Source: Planctomycetota bacterium
GTDB taxonomy: Bacteria; Planctomycetota; Phycisphaerae; UBA1845; UTPLA1
Reading direction: 5' to 3'
Assembly: GCA_003576905.1 (NCBI GenBank)
Contig: QEVG01000027.1
Span: 42,983 to 106,982, forward strand
DNA: 64,000 nt
A program made the position numbers and the translations under genes. Below are positions 33,795-45,042 of this stretch, piece after piece (within the stretch, counting starts at the first letter, position 1; each line of letters starts with the position of its first letter). The notes under the pieces are model-generated. The model searched no databases, was not told the origin of the DNA, and saw only the letters and a program-made list of their open reading frames with translations.

Positions 33795-35483
33795 TTACGG
33801 TCTGATTCGGCCGCCGACGATCGCCAGGATTTCCCGCTCCAGCGTCGTCGCCCGCTCCTCGACTTCGGCCGCCCGCTTCAAAAACGCCTCCTTCGCGGCC
33901 TTGTCTTCCAGGCTCGCCGCGTTGATCCGCACGTTGAGATGTGCCCCCATCACCGCCGTCCGCGCGCAAAGTGCCGCCACACCGGCATCGCTCACGCTCG
34001 CCTCCATGCCGATCTCCGCCATCGCCTTTACGACCTCCATGCCCGCCAGCGATTCCTCCATCACCGCCAGCGGAACCTCGATCGCTCGCCCGGTCGCCGA
34101 CTGAATGGCCGCCTTCCGCGCCGCCTTTTCCTCCGCGCTTCCGTGCGGCAGCCCGAACGCCGTCATGATCGCGTTGAAGGCCTCGGTGTCCTCGTCCACC
34201 CGCCGCATCAGCCGCGTCCAGTAGTGCTTGCCGCGCTCGGCCCAGTTCGAAAACTCCTCCCACCGATCGTCCCACCCGCGCTTATGGCTCGACAGGTTCG
34301 CTACCATTGTCGCCAGCGCCGCCCCAAACGCCCCCACCAGCGCGCTGATACTCCCGCCCCCCGGCGCGGGGGCTTCGCTCGCCGTCAATTCGAGCATATC
34401 CTCGACGGTCCGATCGACCAGCCGCTTCGCTCCCTTGTCCGCGATGGCATATTCGATGATCTTCTCCTCGGGCTTGAACGGAGAAAGATCGTTGAGCCCC
34501 AGGCTCTTCACCGCGATCTTGATCAGCTCGCGATCCGACACGCCGACCGAGCGCTGTTGCTTCCGCAGAAAATACCGCCCGGCCTCCAGCATCGCCGATA
34601 GCGGCACGAGGCCGACGATCTCGCTGCCCGTCACGCGAATCCCCCGCTCCTGCGCCTTTCGGCAGCACTCGTCGAAAGCGACGTGGATCGGGGTCACGTT
34701 CAGATTCGTCAGGTTGATCGAAATCTGCGCGATGCCGTACTCCTCGATGTACCATCCGATCGCCTTGACGCACTTCAGCGAGCCCGGCTCCCAGACCTTT
34801 TCCCCTTTTTCGTCCACCATCGGCCTGCCGCCGGGCGTGCCGTCCACCGTCTTTATTCTGCCCTTCTCGCGAATGTCATAGGCGATTGCATTCGCTCGGC
34901 GCGTGCTTGTGGTGTTCAGGTTGACGTTATACGCGACCAGAAAATCGCGAGCCCCCACCGCCGTCGCCCCGCTGCGCGCGTTGAACGTCGCGGGGCCGAA
35001 GTCCGGCTTCCATTCCGGCCGCGTCAGCTTTTCCGCAAGCCCCTCGTATTCGCCCGCCCGACAGCTCGCCAGGTTCTTTCGCTCCGCACGCGAGGCCGCG
35101 TATTCGTACAGGTAAACCGGTATTTCCAGCTCCTCGCCGATCCGCCTGCCGAGACGCCGCGCATGCTCCACGACCTCGTCCATCGTGATGCCGGAGATCG
35201 GAATCAGCGGGCACACATCCGTCGCACCGAAGCGCGGGTGCTCGCCCTTGTGCCGCCGCATGTCGATCAACTCCGCCGCGCGCCGGGCGGCCCGAAAGGC
35301 GGCTTCGCAGACCGGTTCGGGCGGCCCCACAAACGTCACCACCGTGCGATTTGTCGCCTTGCCGGGATCAACGTCCAGCAGACGAACCCCCTCGACCGCC
35401 TCAATCTGATCAGTGATCTGCCTGATGACGCCCATGTCGCGCCCCTCGGAGAAGTTCGGGACGCATTCAATCAGCGGCTGCAT
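33795..35483 (-). CDS. ftcD: Bifunctional glutamate formimidoyltransferase / formimidoyl-THF cyclodeaminase
   Basis: The 562-residue fusion acts in histidine degradation and transfers the formimino group to tetrahydrofolate. The transferase part (residues 1 to about 300) has IECVPNFSEGRD, RFGATDVCPLIPISG, YNVNLNTT and ISINLTNLNVTPIHVAFDE. The cyclodeaminase part (about 365-562) has LTASEAPAPGGGSISALVGA, MVANLSSHK and EVVKAMAEIGMEASVSDAGV. The start follows GGGAGG. The fusion is known from mammals and several bacterial phyla. It is split from hutI by the kinase cluster, and hutH and hutU are not in the window. Confidence 0.95.
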   Translation of the reverse strand: MQPLIECVPNFSEGRDMGVIRQITDQIEAVEGVRLLDVDPGKATNRTVVTFVGPPEPVCEAAFRAARRAAELIDMRRHKGEHPRFGATDVCPLIPISGITMDEVVEHARRLGRRIGEELEIPVYLYEYAASRAERKNLASCRAGEYEGLAEKLTRPEWKPDFGPATFNARSGATAVGARDFLVAYNVNLNTTSTRRANAIAYDIREKGRIKTVDGTPGGRPMVDEKGEKVWEPGSLKCVKAIGWYIEEYGIAQISINLTNLNVTPIHVAFDECCRKAQERGIRVTGSEIVGLVPLSAMLEAGRYFLRKQQRSVGVSDRELIKIAVKSLGLNDLSPFKPEEKIIEYAIADKGAKRLVDRTVEDMLELTASEAPAPGGGSISALVGAFGAALATMVANLSSHKRGWDDRWEEFSNWAERGKHYWTRLMRRVDEDTEAFNAIMTAFGLPHGSAEEKAARKAAIQSATGRAIEVPLAVMEESLAGMEVVKAMAEIGMEASVSDAGVAALCARTAVMGAHLNVRINAASLEDKAAKEAFLKRAAEVEERATTLEREILAIVGGRIRP

Positions 35484-35638
35484 GGAAACCTCCCATGCCT
35501 AGGTTACGGACACCCGCGGGCCGTCGCAACCGACCGCGCGCGATCCTCGGCGCGCCACCGCCGCGCCGAGACGTCTCCGCCTTCAACGTGCCGCGCGCCG
35601 GCCCATGCCCCCCGGTTTCGTCGTTGCCGAGGCCGATT

Positions 35639-35667
35639 TTGCAATGAAGCGAAAAACCCGATAACAT
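35639..35667 (+). promoter_or_regulatory. Promoter of the CHASE2 kinase gene
   Basis: TTGCAA (35639-35644) and TAACAT (35662-35667) are 17 bases apart and match the sigma-70 consensus in 4 of 6 positions each. The leader to the start at 35758 would be about 85 bases. Confidence 0.42.
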
Positions 35668-35757
35668 CCCCGTTCTCAACCGGCGATTTCGGCCACACAG
35701 GATCCCCACGCTCATTTCTTCGCGGGAGCCGACGCCGGCAGCGGCCGGAGCTTTGCA

Positions 35758-38082
35758 ATGGCGGAGCCGACATCCTCTGAACCGAGGGGCGATTCAATCA
35801 TCGACCCAACACTGCTCGGACCGATGACGCCCCTCACCCGCGCGCGGCCCGATCCGGCCCACCCGGACCACGGCGCCTTCGAGGGGTACGAAGTCATCGG
35901 AGAGCTGAGCCGCGGCGGGCAGGGAATCGTCTACGAAGCAATGCAGATCGGCACCAAGCGCCGTGTCGCGATCAAGCTCCTGCTGGCCGGCGTCGATGCC
36001 GGCGAGGAGGCACGCCGCAGGTTTCAGCGCGAAATCGAGCTCCTCGCCCAGCTTCGCCATCCAAACATCGTCTCCATTTTCGCGGCCGGCCTGACCCGCG
36101 ACGGGCGGCAGTACTACGTCATGGACTTCGTCCGCGGTGAGCCGCTCGACCGCTATGTGCATTCACGCTCCCTTGCGCTGGCCGACGTCCTCCGCCTTTT
36201 CGCCGTCATCGCCGACGCCGTGCAGCACGCCCACGCGCACGGCATCATCCATCGCGACCTCAAGCCCCAGAACATCCTCGTCGACCAGGACGGCCAGCCC
36301 CGCGTCCTCGATTTCGGCCTCGCCCGGCCCCTCGCCCTGACCGGCGATTCGGCCCTTTCCATGACCCAGGCCGTCGTCGGAACCGTCCCCTACATGGCAC
36401 CGGAACAGGCCGCCGGAGAGACATCGCGCGTCGACGCCCGGACCGACGTGTATGCCCTTGGCGTGACACTTTACCGCGTGCTCTGCGGCGCGTTTCCCTA
36501 TGCCGTCAGTGGCTCGCTGCACGAAGTGCTCGAAAACATCCGCCACGCCGAACCCGCCCACCCCCTCCACAACGGGCGACCCCTCGACACCGAGGTCGAG
36601 ACGATACTCCTCAAGTGCCTTGCCAAGGAGCCGGCGCGACGGTACCAGACCGCCGGAGACCTCGCCGCCGATCTGCGCGCGGTCCTGGCCGGCGGTCCCA
36701 TCCTGGCGCGGCGCGACAGCGCGAGTTACCTCCTGCGCAAGAGAGCCGACCGCTGGCGACACCAGCATCCCGTTCTGACCACCTTGGGCATCATCGCCCT
36801 GTGCGTCCTTCTCGGAAGGCACATCCTGGAACCCCTGGCCCAGGCCACGCCGGTCAACGCACGCTTCGCCGAATACATGGTCAAGCTGGCCGAAGGCGCC
36901 CGGGGCCAGGAGGAACTCAGCGAAGTCCGCGTCCTCGCAATCTCCGACTCCACGCCCATCGGAAAACTCGCGACCCAGGAAGCCCTGACCGGGGTCGACC
37001 CCGCGAACAACCGAAGCCTGCGCCTGCTGCACGCCCGCGCGCTAAAGCGCCTCGCACAGGTCAATCCGAGAGTGATCGTCTCCGACATTTTTTTCGTCGC
37101 GGAAACCGAATTCGACGACGAACTGGCCGCGGGCATACAGGCGTTGAGAAGCCAGGGCATTCCCGTCGTGCTCGGCGTCACCGAATGGTGGGCCGACGAG
37201 CAGGGCATCCCAAAGCTCAGCCGGAAAGTGGCTCGGGACACGCGATGGGGATGCGCGCAGATCGGCAGCGAGGCCATACCCTGGCAACTGCCCCTGATCC
37301 TGCAGCGCGGAAAGCGCGATCCGCTGCCGTCGCTTGCCCTCGCCGGCGCAGCGGCCTTTCGACAGCCGCGCGCGGACGCGAGCTTTCTCATCGACACCGC
37401 CGCGCGAAAGGCCATCATCCGTTATCACGTGCCAAGCCCCGCCATCAGGCATGCGAAGACATGGATTGCCGAGTGGGACGAGATTCACCTGGCGGCCGTC
37501 GTGAATGTGGAGCCGGGTTCGGAACTGGACCGGTCCGATGGCGTCCTCCCCGACGACACCGTAGGCATTAACCTCTTCCACCTCCCGCGCCAATCGACCC
37601 TCGACGCCGCCACGCTACCCTATGAGACCCTGTTCACGTCTTCCCACCAGGAACTGCGAAGACTCTTCGCCGACAAGGCCGTCATCCTGGCCGACATGCG
37701 CCGCGGGAGCGACGACCACCGCTACGGAAGCGACCGGATCGTAAAAGGGTGCTACGCGCACGCCGCAATGCTCGAAACTCTTATCGACGAAATTCACTTC
37801 GCCGGGGCGCGCACCGCGCCGCCGGGCGGACCGCCCGGTATGGACTTGGTGATCGCAGCCGCCCTCGGCGCGATTGGAGGCCTGTACCTGGCCGCTCGCA
37901 CCCGCCTTCTGGCGATCGGGGCCGTCGCGGTGCTGATGGCCGCCGTCGGCGTCGGTTCCGCGATGTATTTCCGAATGCTATGGAATCCGGTTGCGCCCTT
38001 CTTGACGTTCCTGGCGGCCTCGGAGCTGACCGCGGCGGCAGGTTTGGGCGCCTTCTTGCGCAAACGCCGAACCCCGGCGTGA
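35758..38082 (+). CDS. Ser/Thr protein kinase with C-terminal CHASE2 sensor domain
   Basis: The 774-residue protein has a kinase domain at about 43-310 with LSRGGQGIVYEA, RRVAIKLLLAG, IIHRDLKPQNIL (HRD from 165), VLDFGLARPL and PYMAPEQAAGE. One helix (about 339-357) leads to an extracytoplasmic CHASE2 domain (about 370-690; VRVLAISDSTPIG, VNPRVIVSDIFFVAETEFDD, KAVILADMRRGSDDHRYGSD). Hydrophobic segments follow at about 697-765. In most CHASE2 proteins the sensor is N-terminal, so the order here is reversed. ATG at 35758 has GGAG 8 bases upstream. The gene is followed after 12 bases by a lipoprotein gene, indicating an operon. Confidence 0.88.
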   Translation: MAEPTSSEPRGDSIIDPTLLGPMTPLTRARPDPAHPDHGAFEGYEVIGELSRGGQGIVYEAMQIGTKRRVAIKLLLAGVDAGEEARRRFQREIELLAQLRHPNIVSIFAAGLTRDGRQYYVMDFVRGEPLDRYVHSRSLALADVLRLFAVIADAVQHAHAHGIIHRDLKPQNILVDQDGQPRVLDFGLARPLALTGDSALSMTQAVVGTVPYMAPEQAAGETSRVDARTDVYALGVTLYRVLCGAFPYAVSGSLHEVLENIRHAEPAHPLHNGRPLDTEVETILLKCLAKEPARRYQTAGDLAADLRAVLAGGPILARRDSASYLLRKRADRWRHQHPVLTTLGIIALCVLLGRHILEPLAQATPVNARFAEYMVKLAEGARGQEELSEVRVLAISDSTPIGKLATQEALTGVDPANNRSLRLLHARALKRLAQVNPRVIVSDIFFVAETEFDDELAAGIQALRSQGIPVVLGVTEWWADEQGIPKLSRKVARDTRWGCAQIGSEAIPWQLPLILQRGKRDPLPSLALAGAAAFRQPRADASFLIDTAARKAIIRYHVPSPAIRHAKTWIAEWDEIHLAAVVNVEPGSELDRSDGVLPDDTVGINLFHLPRQSTLDAATLPYETLFTSSHQELRRLFADKAVILADMRRGSDDHRYGSDRIVKGCYAHAAMLETLIDEIHFAGARTAPPGGPPGMDLVIAAALGAIGGLYLAARTRLLAIGAVAVLMAAVGVGSAMYFRMLWNPVAPFLTFLAASELTAAAGLGAFLRKRRTPA

Positions 38083-38094
38083 GAGGAGAATCTC

Positions 38095-38754
38095 ATGGCA
38101 CGCATGTATCACCTGATCGTTCTGAGCTCGTCGATCCTCGCCATCGGCTGCCACGACTCCGGCTTCACCGGACCTTCCTATTCCATCAACGCCGCCCTCG
38201 AGAAGCCGCCCGGAAGCATTGAATACGCCATCGTCGAGTTCGACAGAATCAGTGTCGAATCGACCCCCGTCAAGAAAAGCGTGGACCCCGGCCACTTGAT
38301 CACCTCCGGGCACGTCCTCCGCCTCGAACTGACCGACCTGCCGAATACGCAACTCAAGGCGCTCCTGGCCCCGACCTTCAACGCGACCGCCGATGACGCC
38401 GAAGGATACATTGTCACCAGCCCGCAGGTCGGAATGTACCTTCACTGCGGCTGGCTCTACCTGACCGGCGTCGGCGTCTACGGTCGGACGAGTTATGTGG
38501 CCTTTGGCGCGGATGGCAGCAAGATGGCCGTCAGCATCATCAAGACGCCCGCGACGCTGCACCGCGTGTACTTTCTCGAGGGCGCCGGCGGCTGGTACGA
38601 TGTGTCCGGCTCCGCTCCCAAGGTCTATTTTCCGCACGCCGGAATGTACGTCGACGTCAAGCCGGACTTGACGGTCGTCGGCCCCGTCGATATACCTGCT
38701 CTTGATCCGTTTCGGATTAATCTGGCCAGGGCGACCGACAGGGCCGGTCTCTAG
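38095..38754 (+). CDS. Putative lipoprotein, first of two tandem paralogues of unknown family
   Basis: The 219-residue product begins MARMYHLIVLSSSILAIGCH, a lipoprotein-type signal with cysteine 19 after LAIG. The body is beta-rich and aligns with the next gene. Shared points are HLITSGHVLRLEL against TVITSPYVLSLSI, LLAPTFN against LLGPTFT, GWLYLTG against GWLFLTG, and HRVYFLEG..GWYDV against TRVYFLES..GWYRI. GAGAGGAGAA precedes the start. It begins 12 bases after the CHASE2 kinase stop, so co-transcription is likely and a link to kinase sensing is plausible. I do not recognise the family. Confidence 0.7.
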   Translation: MARMYHLIVLSSSILAIGCHDSGFTGPSYSINAALEKPPGSIEYAIVEFDRISVESTPVKKSVDPGHLITSGHVLRLELTDLPNTQLKALLAPTFNATADDAEGYIVTSPQVGMYLHCGWLYLTGVGVYGRTSYVAFGADGSKMAVSIIKTPATLHRVYFLEGAGGWYDVSGSAPKVYFPHAGMYVDVKPDLTVVGPVDIPALDPFRINLARATDRAGL

Positions 38755-38954
38755 CCGCTCGCGCCGTTCCGGCGCCGCGAGGCGGAAGGCCCGCCGCCAC
38801 GTGCCACACGTTTGACACAAACATCGATACCGCGGCGCGCCGGCGCCCGGCCGCGGGTTTCCGCCGATCCGACCGGCAGGGAACACCCCGCGGTATGTGT
38901 GTTACCCCTGATTCGCCGTCCCGGCGCGGACGGCCGCGGAGGAATGACGAAAAC

Positions 38955-39674
38955 ATGACACTCCCAAGCACAAACCCCGCTTCCGAACCGACCACAAGCG
39001 TTTTTTGCCATATCGTCGGCACTGTCGGCAGGGCCATCCAGGGCGGCACGCCGACGAAGCAGTTTGCCCATGTCGATCTTGAAGATATCACCCTTGACTC
39101 GGGCGTCCCCTCAAAGATGCACCGCACGGTTGACGGCAACACCGTTATTACTTCACCGTACGTCCTGAGCCTCAGCATCGCGCGGAACCAAGCGCCCCCG
39201 GTCCAGTGCCTCCTCGGGCCGACTTTCACATCGGGCAATGCCGCCAAGGGGAAACCGGCGTACATCGACGTCCCCGCACAAGACCGAATCGTTCCAATGC
39301 CGGGCTTTTACCTGATGAACGGCTGGTTGTTTCTCACCGGCCCCCAGCCCGTCGCAAAGACCGAGTTCGTCGCCGCGGGCGCCGAGGGCTGCGAACTGGT
39401 CATCGAGATACGCGGCTCGATCACGCGCGTCTACTTCCTCGAATCCGGGACGGCAAACGTGCACGGATGGTACCGGATCGTCAACTCCCCTGATCCGCCG
39501 GTGAACGTCGCCTATCCCAACAGGTATGTCGAAATTGAAACTATTCCCACTCCGACGGTGAAAGGAATCTACACATACGACCCGCACGATCCGTGCCTGT
39601 GCGATCCGCACCCGTTTCTGTGCGAACTGCGGCAAATCCAGGCATGCGCGGGTCTGCCGTTCTGTGCCCCGTGA
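38955..39674 (+). CDS. Unknown protein, paralogue of the preceding lipoprotein
   Basis: The 239-residue product shares the core of the preceding protein (LLGPTFTSGN, MNGWLFLTGPQPVAKTEFVA, RVYFLESGTANVHGWYRI). It lacks a signal peptide or lipobox. Its C-terminus is extended by a cysteine-rich tail (DPCLCDPHPFLCELRQIQAC). ATG at 38955 follows GCGGAGGA. The 200 bases between the pair hold no further gene. Loss or gain of the export signal between tandem copies suggests different locations. The function is unknown. Confidence 0.65.
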   Translation: MTLPSTNPASEPTTSVFCHIVGTVGRAIQGGTPTKQFAHVDLEDITLDSGVPSKMHRTVDGNTVITSPYVLSLSIARNQAPPVQCLLGPTFTSGNAAKGKPAYIDVPAQDRIVPMPGFYLMNGWLFLTGPQPVAKTEFVAAGAEGCELVIEIRGSITRVYFLESGTANVHGWYRIVNSPDPPVNVAYPNRYVEIETIPTPTVKGIYTYDPHDPCLCDPHPFLCELRQIQACAGLPFCAP

Positions 39675-39723
39675 GCGTCCGCGGCAGGTGATCTACGGAT
39701 AGCCCCCCGGCCGGCGGCTACCT

Positions 39724-40950
39724 TCAGGTCACCCGCCCCTTGCGAATCACTTTCCAGACAGACTTCACACCCACGCGGTACGGCCACGCGTTCACGTTCG
39801 GCACGTACAGAATCAGCAGGTCTGCCTGATGCCCCACGGCGATCGCCCCCAGCCGGTCTTCGCGCCGCAGCGCCGCCGCCGCGTTGGCCGTGCACGCAAC
39901 GAGGCACTCTGCCGGCGTCATCTTTAGCATCGTGCACGCGATGGACATGATCAGAGGAAGCGACTCAATCATCGACGATCCCGGGTTGCAGTCCGTCGCC
40001 AGGGCCACGGGAAGCCCGGCAGCGATCAGCTTCCGCGCCGGAGCCGGCGGAGTCCCAAGAAAGAACGAACACCCCGGCAACAGGACCGGTATCGTTCCCG
40101 AACCCGCCAGCGCCGCGATGTCCTCGTCCGTAATGAATTCGAGATGATCGACCGAGGCCGCCCCCAGCGCCACGCCCATCCGCGTCGAGCCGCTGCTGGA
40201 AAGCTGCTCGGCGTGTACTTTCGGCACAAGCCCGCGCCGGCGGCACGCCTCCAGGTACCGCCGCGACTCGTCCACCGAGAACGCCCCGCGCTCCGTGAAG
40301 ACGTCGGCGAATTCCGCAAGTCCCTCGCCGATTATTCGTGCCAGAAGCGCGTCATCCGTCATCGCCGCGAGATAATCCCCCGGCCGGCCCTCGTACTCCG
40401 GCGGCGTCGTGTGCGCCGCGAGATAGGTCGGCACGATCTCCATCGGCAGCCGCCGCCCGATCTCGCGGATCGCCAGCAGCAACTTCACCTCATCCTCCGG
40501 CGACAGCCCATACCCGCTCTTGATCTCGACCGTCGTCGTGCCCGACCCCAGCATCCGCGTCAATCTCGGCAGCGACTCCTCCACGATCTCGTCGACGCTC
40601 GCCGCGCGCACGCTCCGCATCGTGCTGCGAATGCCGCCGCCCGCCTGAAGGATCTCCAGGTAACTTGCCCCCTGTATCTTCCGAACGAACTCGTCTTCCC
40701 GCGATCCCGCGAAAACCGCGTGCGTATGGCAATCGATGAGCCCCGGCACGACCGTCCCGCCCTCGGCGTCCAGAACATGCTCGAATTGCCCGCCGGGCGA
40801 ATCCGCCTCCCGGCCCAGCCACGCGATCTTCTCTCCCTCGATGACCAGCGCCGCCCGATCAATCACGGGCGGATTCGAAAACGCCGGCCCTCGGACCGGC
40901 CCCGGCGGTACCGCGACAAGCTGCGAGATGTTGCGGATGAGCGTGCGCAT
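39724..40950 (-). CDS. hutI: Imidazolonepropionase
   Basis: The 408-residue amidohydrolase opens the imidazolone ring in histidine catabolism to give N-formimino-glutamate, the substrate of FtcD. Metal and active-site motifs are PGLIDCHTHAVFAGSR, EIKSGYGLSPEDE, PTYLAAHTTPPEY, VHAEQLSSSG, DHLEFITDEDI and ALATDCNPGSS. The length is typical (about 405). The gene converges on the unknown paralogue pair with a 49-base gap. The GNAT, ftsH and lptE-like genes lie upstream on the same strand. Confidence 0.95.
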   Translation of the reverse strand: MRTLIRNISQLVAVPPGPVRGPAFSNPPVIDRAALVIEGEKIAWLGREADSPGGQFEHVLDAEGGTVVPGLIDCHTHAVFAGSREDEFVRKIQGASYLEILQAGGGIRSTMRSVRAASVDEIVEESLPRLTRMLGSGTTTVEIKSGYGLSPEDEVKLLLAIREIGRRLPMEIVPTYLAAHTTPPEYEGRPGDYLAAMTDDALLARIIGEGLAEFADVFTERGAFSVDESRRYLEACRRRGLVPKVHAEQLSSSGSTRMGVALGAASVDHLEFITDEDIAALAGSGTIPVLLPGCSFFLGTPPAPARKLIAAGLPVALATDCNPGSSMIESLPLIMSIACTMLKMTPAECLVACTANAAAALRREDRLGAIAVGHQADLLILYVPNVNAWPYRVGVKSVWKVIRKGRVT

Positions 40951-41027
40951 GAATCCTGCGTCGGCAACTTAGCCGATGCCGCGCCAGGCGTCCATCGCCG
41001 AGGCCCCGCGCGTCCCGCGCGCGTGCG

Positions 41028-41477
41028 TTACTCCGCGATCTGCTTCTCAAAGATGATGAGGTTTTCCGTGCGGTCCGGGTCCCAGCGAAGGCCGACGATG
41101 TTGAACCCCGCCTTGATCGCCATCATCAGAATCGGCCGATGCGTGTTGTGGCATTCCATGCGGATGTGCTGGTAGCCGTGCTCGATCGCCCATGCCATCT
41201 GTGCCTCGTGCAACTGCGACGCAATGCCCGTCCGCCGGAAATCCTGCACGACGCCCGTCAGCCACGAGAAAAATACCGTCGGCTTCAGTTCGAAGCCCGT
41301 TGAGAACCCGATCGGCTGCTTGTCCACCTGCGCCACCAGCAGCAGCGGATTGTATCGACCGACAAGCCGCCGGCGGAAGAACTCCACGTCATGCGGCGGC
41401 CGGAAGATCTCGTTGTAAAGATCGGTGATCAGCGGCAGTTCGCCCGGTCCGACGATGACGACTTCTGCATTGGCCAT
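41028..41477 (-). CDS. GNAT-family N-acetyltransferase
   Basis: The 149-residue protein has the GNAT fold. Visible parts are VVIVGPGELPLITDLYNEIF at the N-terminus, a central strand LLLVAQVDKQPIGFSTGFEL, the acetyl-CoA loop VVQDFRRTGIASQLHEAQM (Q/RxxG/A pattern), and a C-terminal MAIKAGFNIVGLRWD. The start MANAEVVIV was chosen over a longer arginine-rich reading. The substrate is unknown. It lies between ftsH and hutI on the same strand. Confidence 0.85.
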   Translation of the reverse strand: MANAEVVIVGPGELPLITDLYNEIFRPPHDVEFFRRRLVGRYNPLLLVAQVDKQPIGFSTGFELKPTVFFSWLTGVVQDFRRTGIASQLHEAQMAWAIEHGYQHIRMECHNTHRPILMMAIKAGFNIVGLRWDPDRTENLIIFEKQIAE

Positions 41478-41655
41478 GAAGCGCGCGAGCCTCGCGTTGC
41501 AGCGTGCCGGCCTTCCGCGCCGCGACACGCGCGCGCCGCCGGGCCGCTCCCTGCATTATCGAGTTATCAATAGCCCAACCGCCCCGGGGACGCAAGATGT
41601 GCGATGACCCACACCGACGGGCCGGCGCGAAAGACTCGGTTGTCGTGGTGAGAAA

Positions 41656-43722
<2,067 letters not shown>

Positions 43723-43818
43723 GAAGTTCCTAAAACAATGTACGATTCATGTCTCTTACGAGCGCCCTCCGGCGGGGGGTCGCCTGACCGATATCGGATT
43801 ATAGTGAGAGGAACCGAA

Positions 43819-44349
43819 TCACCAATTGGCTGTATAGAGTTCTTCGATGATTCGTTCGCTGACCCGATCCATCACCCGCTGGCTGGCGTGGTAAAAATCT
43901 TCGCCCAGGGGCCGAATGTAATCCACTGTCTGGACATAGGTTGGGCGATCCACGAGCACCTCTCCGGTCCGTAAATCCTTCCACTGGAAGCTCAGGATCA
44001 CCGTGCAGGTCGTTTCCCGCGGCCGGACCGTCTTAAAGTCCCGGCCGATCGTCGATTGCCGGACCTCCTTCACCACCCCCGTCAGCAACGTGTCGGCCCG
44101 TTCCTTCTTCGCCAGCTTGAACGGAGTCTCCTGCTCGATCCGCTTCGCCAGTGCCTCGGTCAGTTGAAGCTCCAGCCCGCGGCGAAACTCCTTCGACTCG
44201 AACACGTCCACCGCCACCGTGCGAATCCGGTCGTTCCGCGAATTCGTCGTCCGGATCAGCTCGCTGCGGTCCGTCGAATACCCGCAACCCGCGGAAAACG
44301 CCGCCAACAACATCGCTGGGGTTAGTGCCCGACGGGCGAGAGACATCAT
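43819..44349 (-). CDS. lptE: LptE-like outer-membrane lipoprotein (LPS assembly)
   Basis: The 176-residue product begins MMSLARRALTPAMLLAAFSA, then GCGYS, a lipoprotein signal with the lipid-bearing cysteine followed by GYS as in LptE-type proteins. The body has IRTVAVDVFESKEFRRGLEL, QLTEALAKRIEQETPFKLA and ADTLLTGVVKEVRQ. This is the LptE/DUF pattern of a strand, helix, strand with a later YVQTVDY segment. LptE plugs the LptD barrel that places lipopolysaccharide in the outer membrane. GAGGTGAC precedes two adjacent ATG codons (44349 and 44346), either of which may start it. Identification is by pattern, so the symbol is tentative. Confidence 0.7.
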   Translation of the reverse strand: MMSLARRALTPAMLLAAFSAGCGYSTDRSELIRTTNSRNDRIRTVAVDVFESKEFRRGLELQLTEALAKRIEQETPFKLAKKERADTLLTGVVKEVRQSTIGRDFKTVRPRETTCTVILSFQWKDLRTGEVLVDRPTYVQTVDYIRPLGEDFYHASQRVMDRVSERIIEELYTANW

Positions 44350-44545
44350 GTCACCTCGTGTGCGTCCCTGCGCGAGCAGACGCGCCGCTACCGGGCACGC
44401 GCCGCTCAAGAAGTCGGCCGGATTATACCCCCGCCCGCCCCGCTGGCAATCCAACGACCCGGACGCGCGTCGTCGGCTCGGGTTTGACGGTGGCCGGCAT
44501 GGTTCGATCAAAAATCGGGCAATATACCGATGGGGGCGGTGAGGA

Positions 44546-44701
44546 CAGCAACTCGAACAGCTTCTTATGCCACTGGTAGAAGACCGTCGGCTGCAGATTG
44601 TGCCTGGCGCACACCTCCGAGATCGGGGTGTGCTCGATCAGATGCTCGCGGAGAATGGCCATCTTCTCCGCGCCAGAGTAGTGCTTACGCGGCCGTCCCA
44701 T
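44546..44701 (-). pseudogene. Truncated IS3/IS66-type transposase OrfA fragment
   Basis: From ATG at 44701, with GGAGGA upstream, about 52 residues read as the helix-turn-helix start of a transposase: MGRPRKHYSGAEKMAILREH, then TPISEVCARHNLQPTVFYQW and HKKLFE. After LFE the similarity stops and the frame runs on as LLSSPPPSVYCPIF, which is unrelated. No OrfB, inverted repeats or target duplication are visible. It is a remnant of an insertion sequence upstream of the lptE-like gene. Confidence 0.65.
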
Positions 44702-44761
44702 GAGTTATCCTCCATCCCGGCATACTTATCGGAGACGGCCCAGAAGTCTCATTTGGTGTGA

Positions 44762-44965
44762 AACCCTGCAAAATGGCTGCGTTGGCTACTTCGAAAGATC
44801 AACTGCAAGAAGCATGCTAGGCTCTGCAAGCAGATACGGGATCGGATGAAGGAAGTAAAGGAGGGGCTCAATCGGGACAAGGGCGAGGACGATTGCAAGC
44901 CCGAGGACGATGACCCCATCGATCATCTTCCGCCAACTAATCCTGCCCCGCCAGGAGGCGGATAA
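44762..44965 (+). pseudogene. Possible RHS-protein C-terminal fragment
   Basis: An open stretch bounded by TGA (44759-44761) and TAA (44963-44965) reads KWLRWLLRKINCKKHARLCK, QIRDRMKEVKEGLNRDKGED, then DDPIDHLPPTNPAPPGGG. The charged, cysteine-containing helical style resembles the variable C-termini that follow RHS cores in Planctomycetes. It has no proper start except an internal ATG at 44846. The identification is an inference helped by RHS-type repeats 450 bases downstream. Confidence 0.35.
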
Positions 44966-45042
44966 CAGCGGACGCCGCGGCTGTGCAGCGTCGGCAGACA
45001 GGCTGGTCGTTTACCGAACAGTAGGATCTTATCATCATTCAC

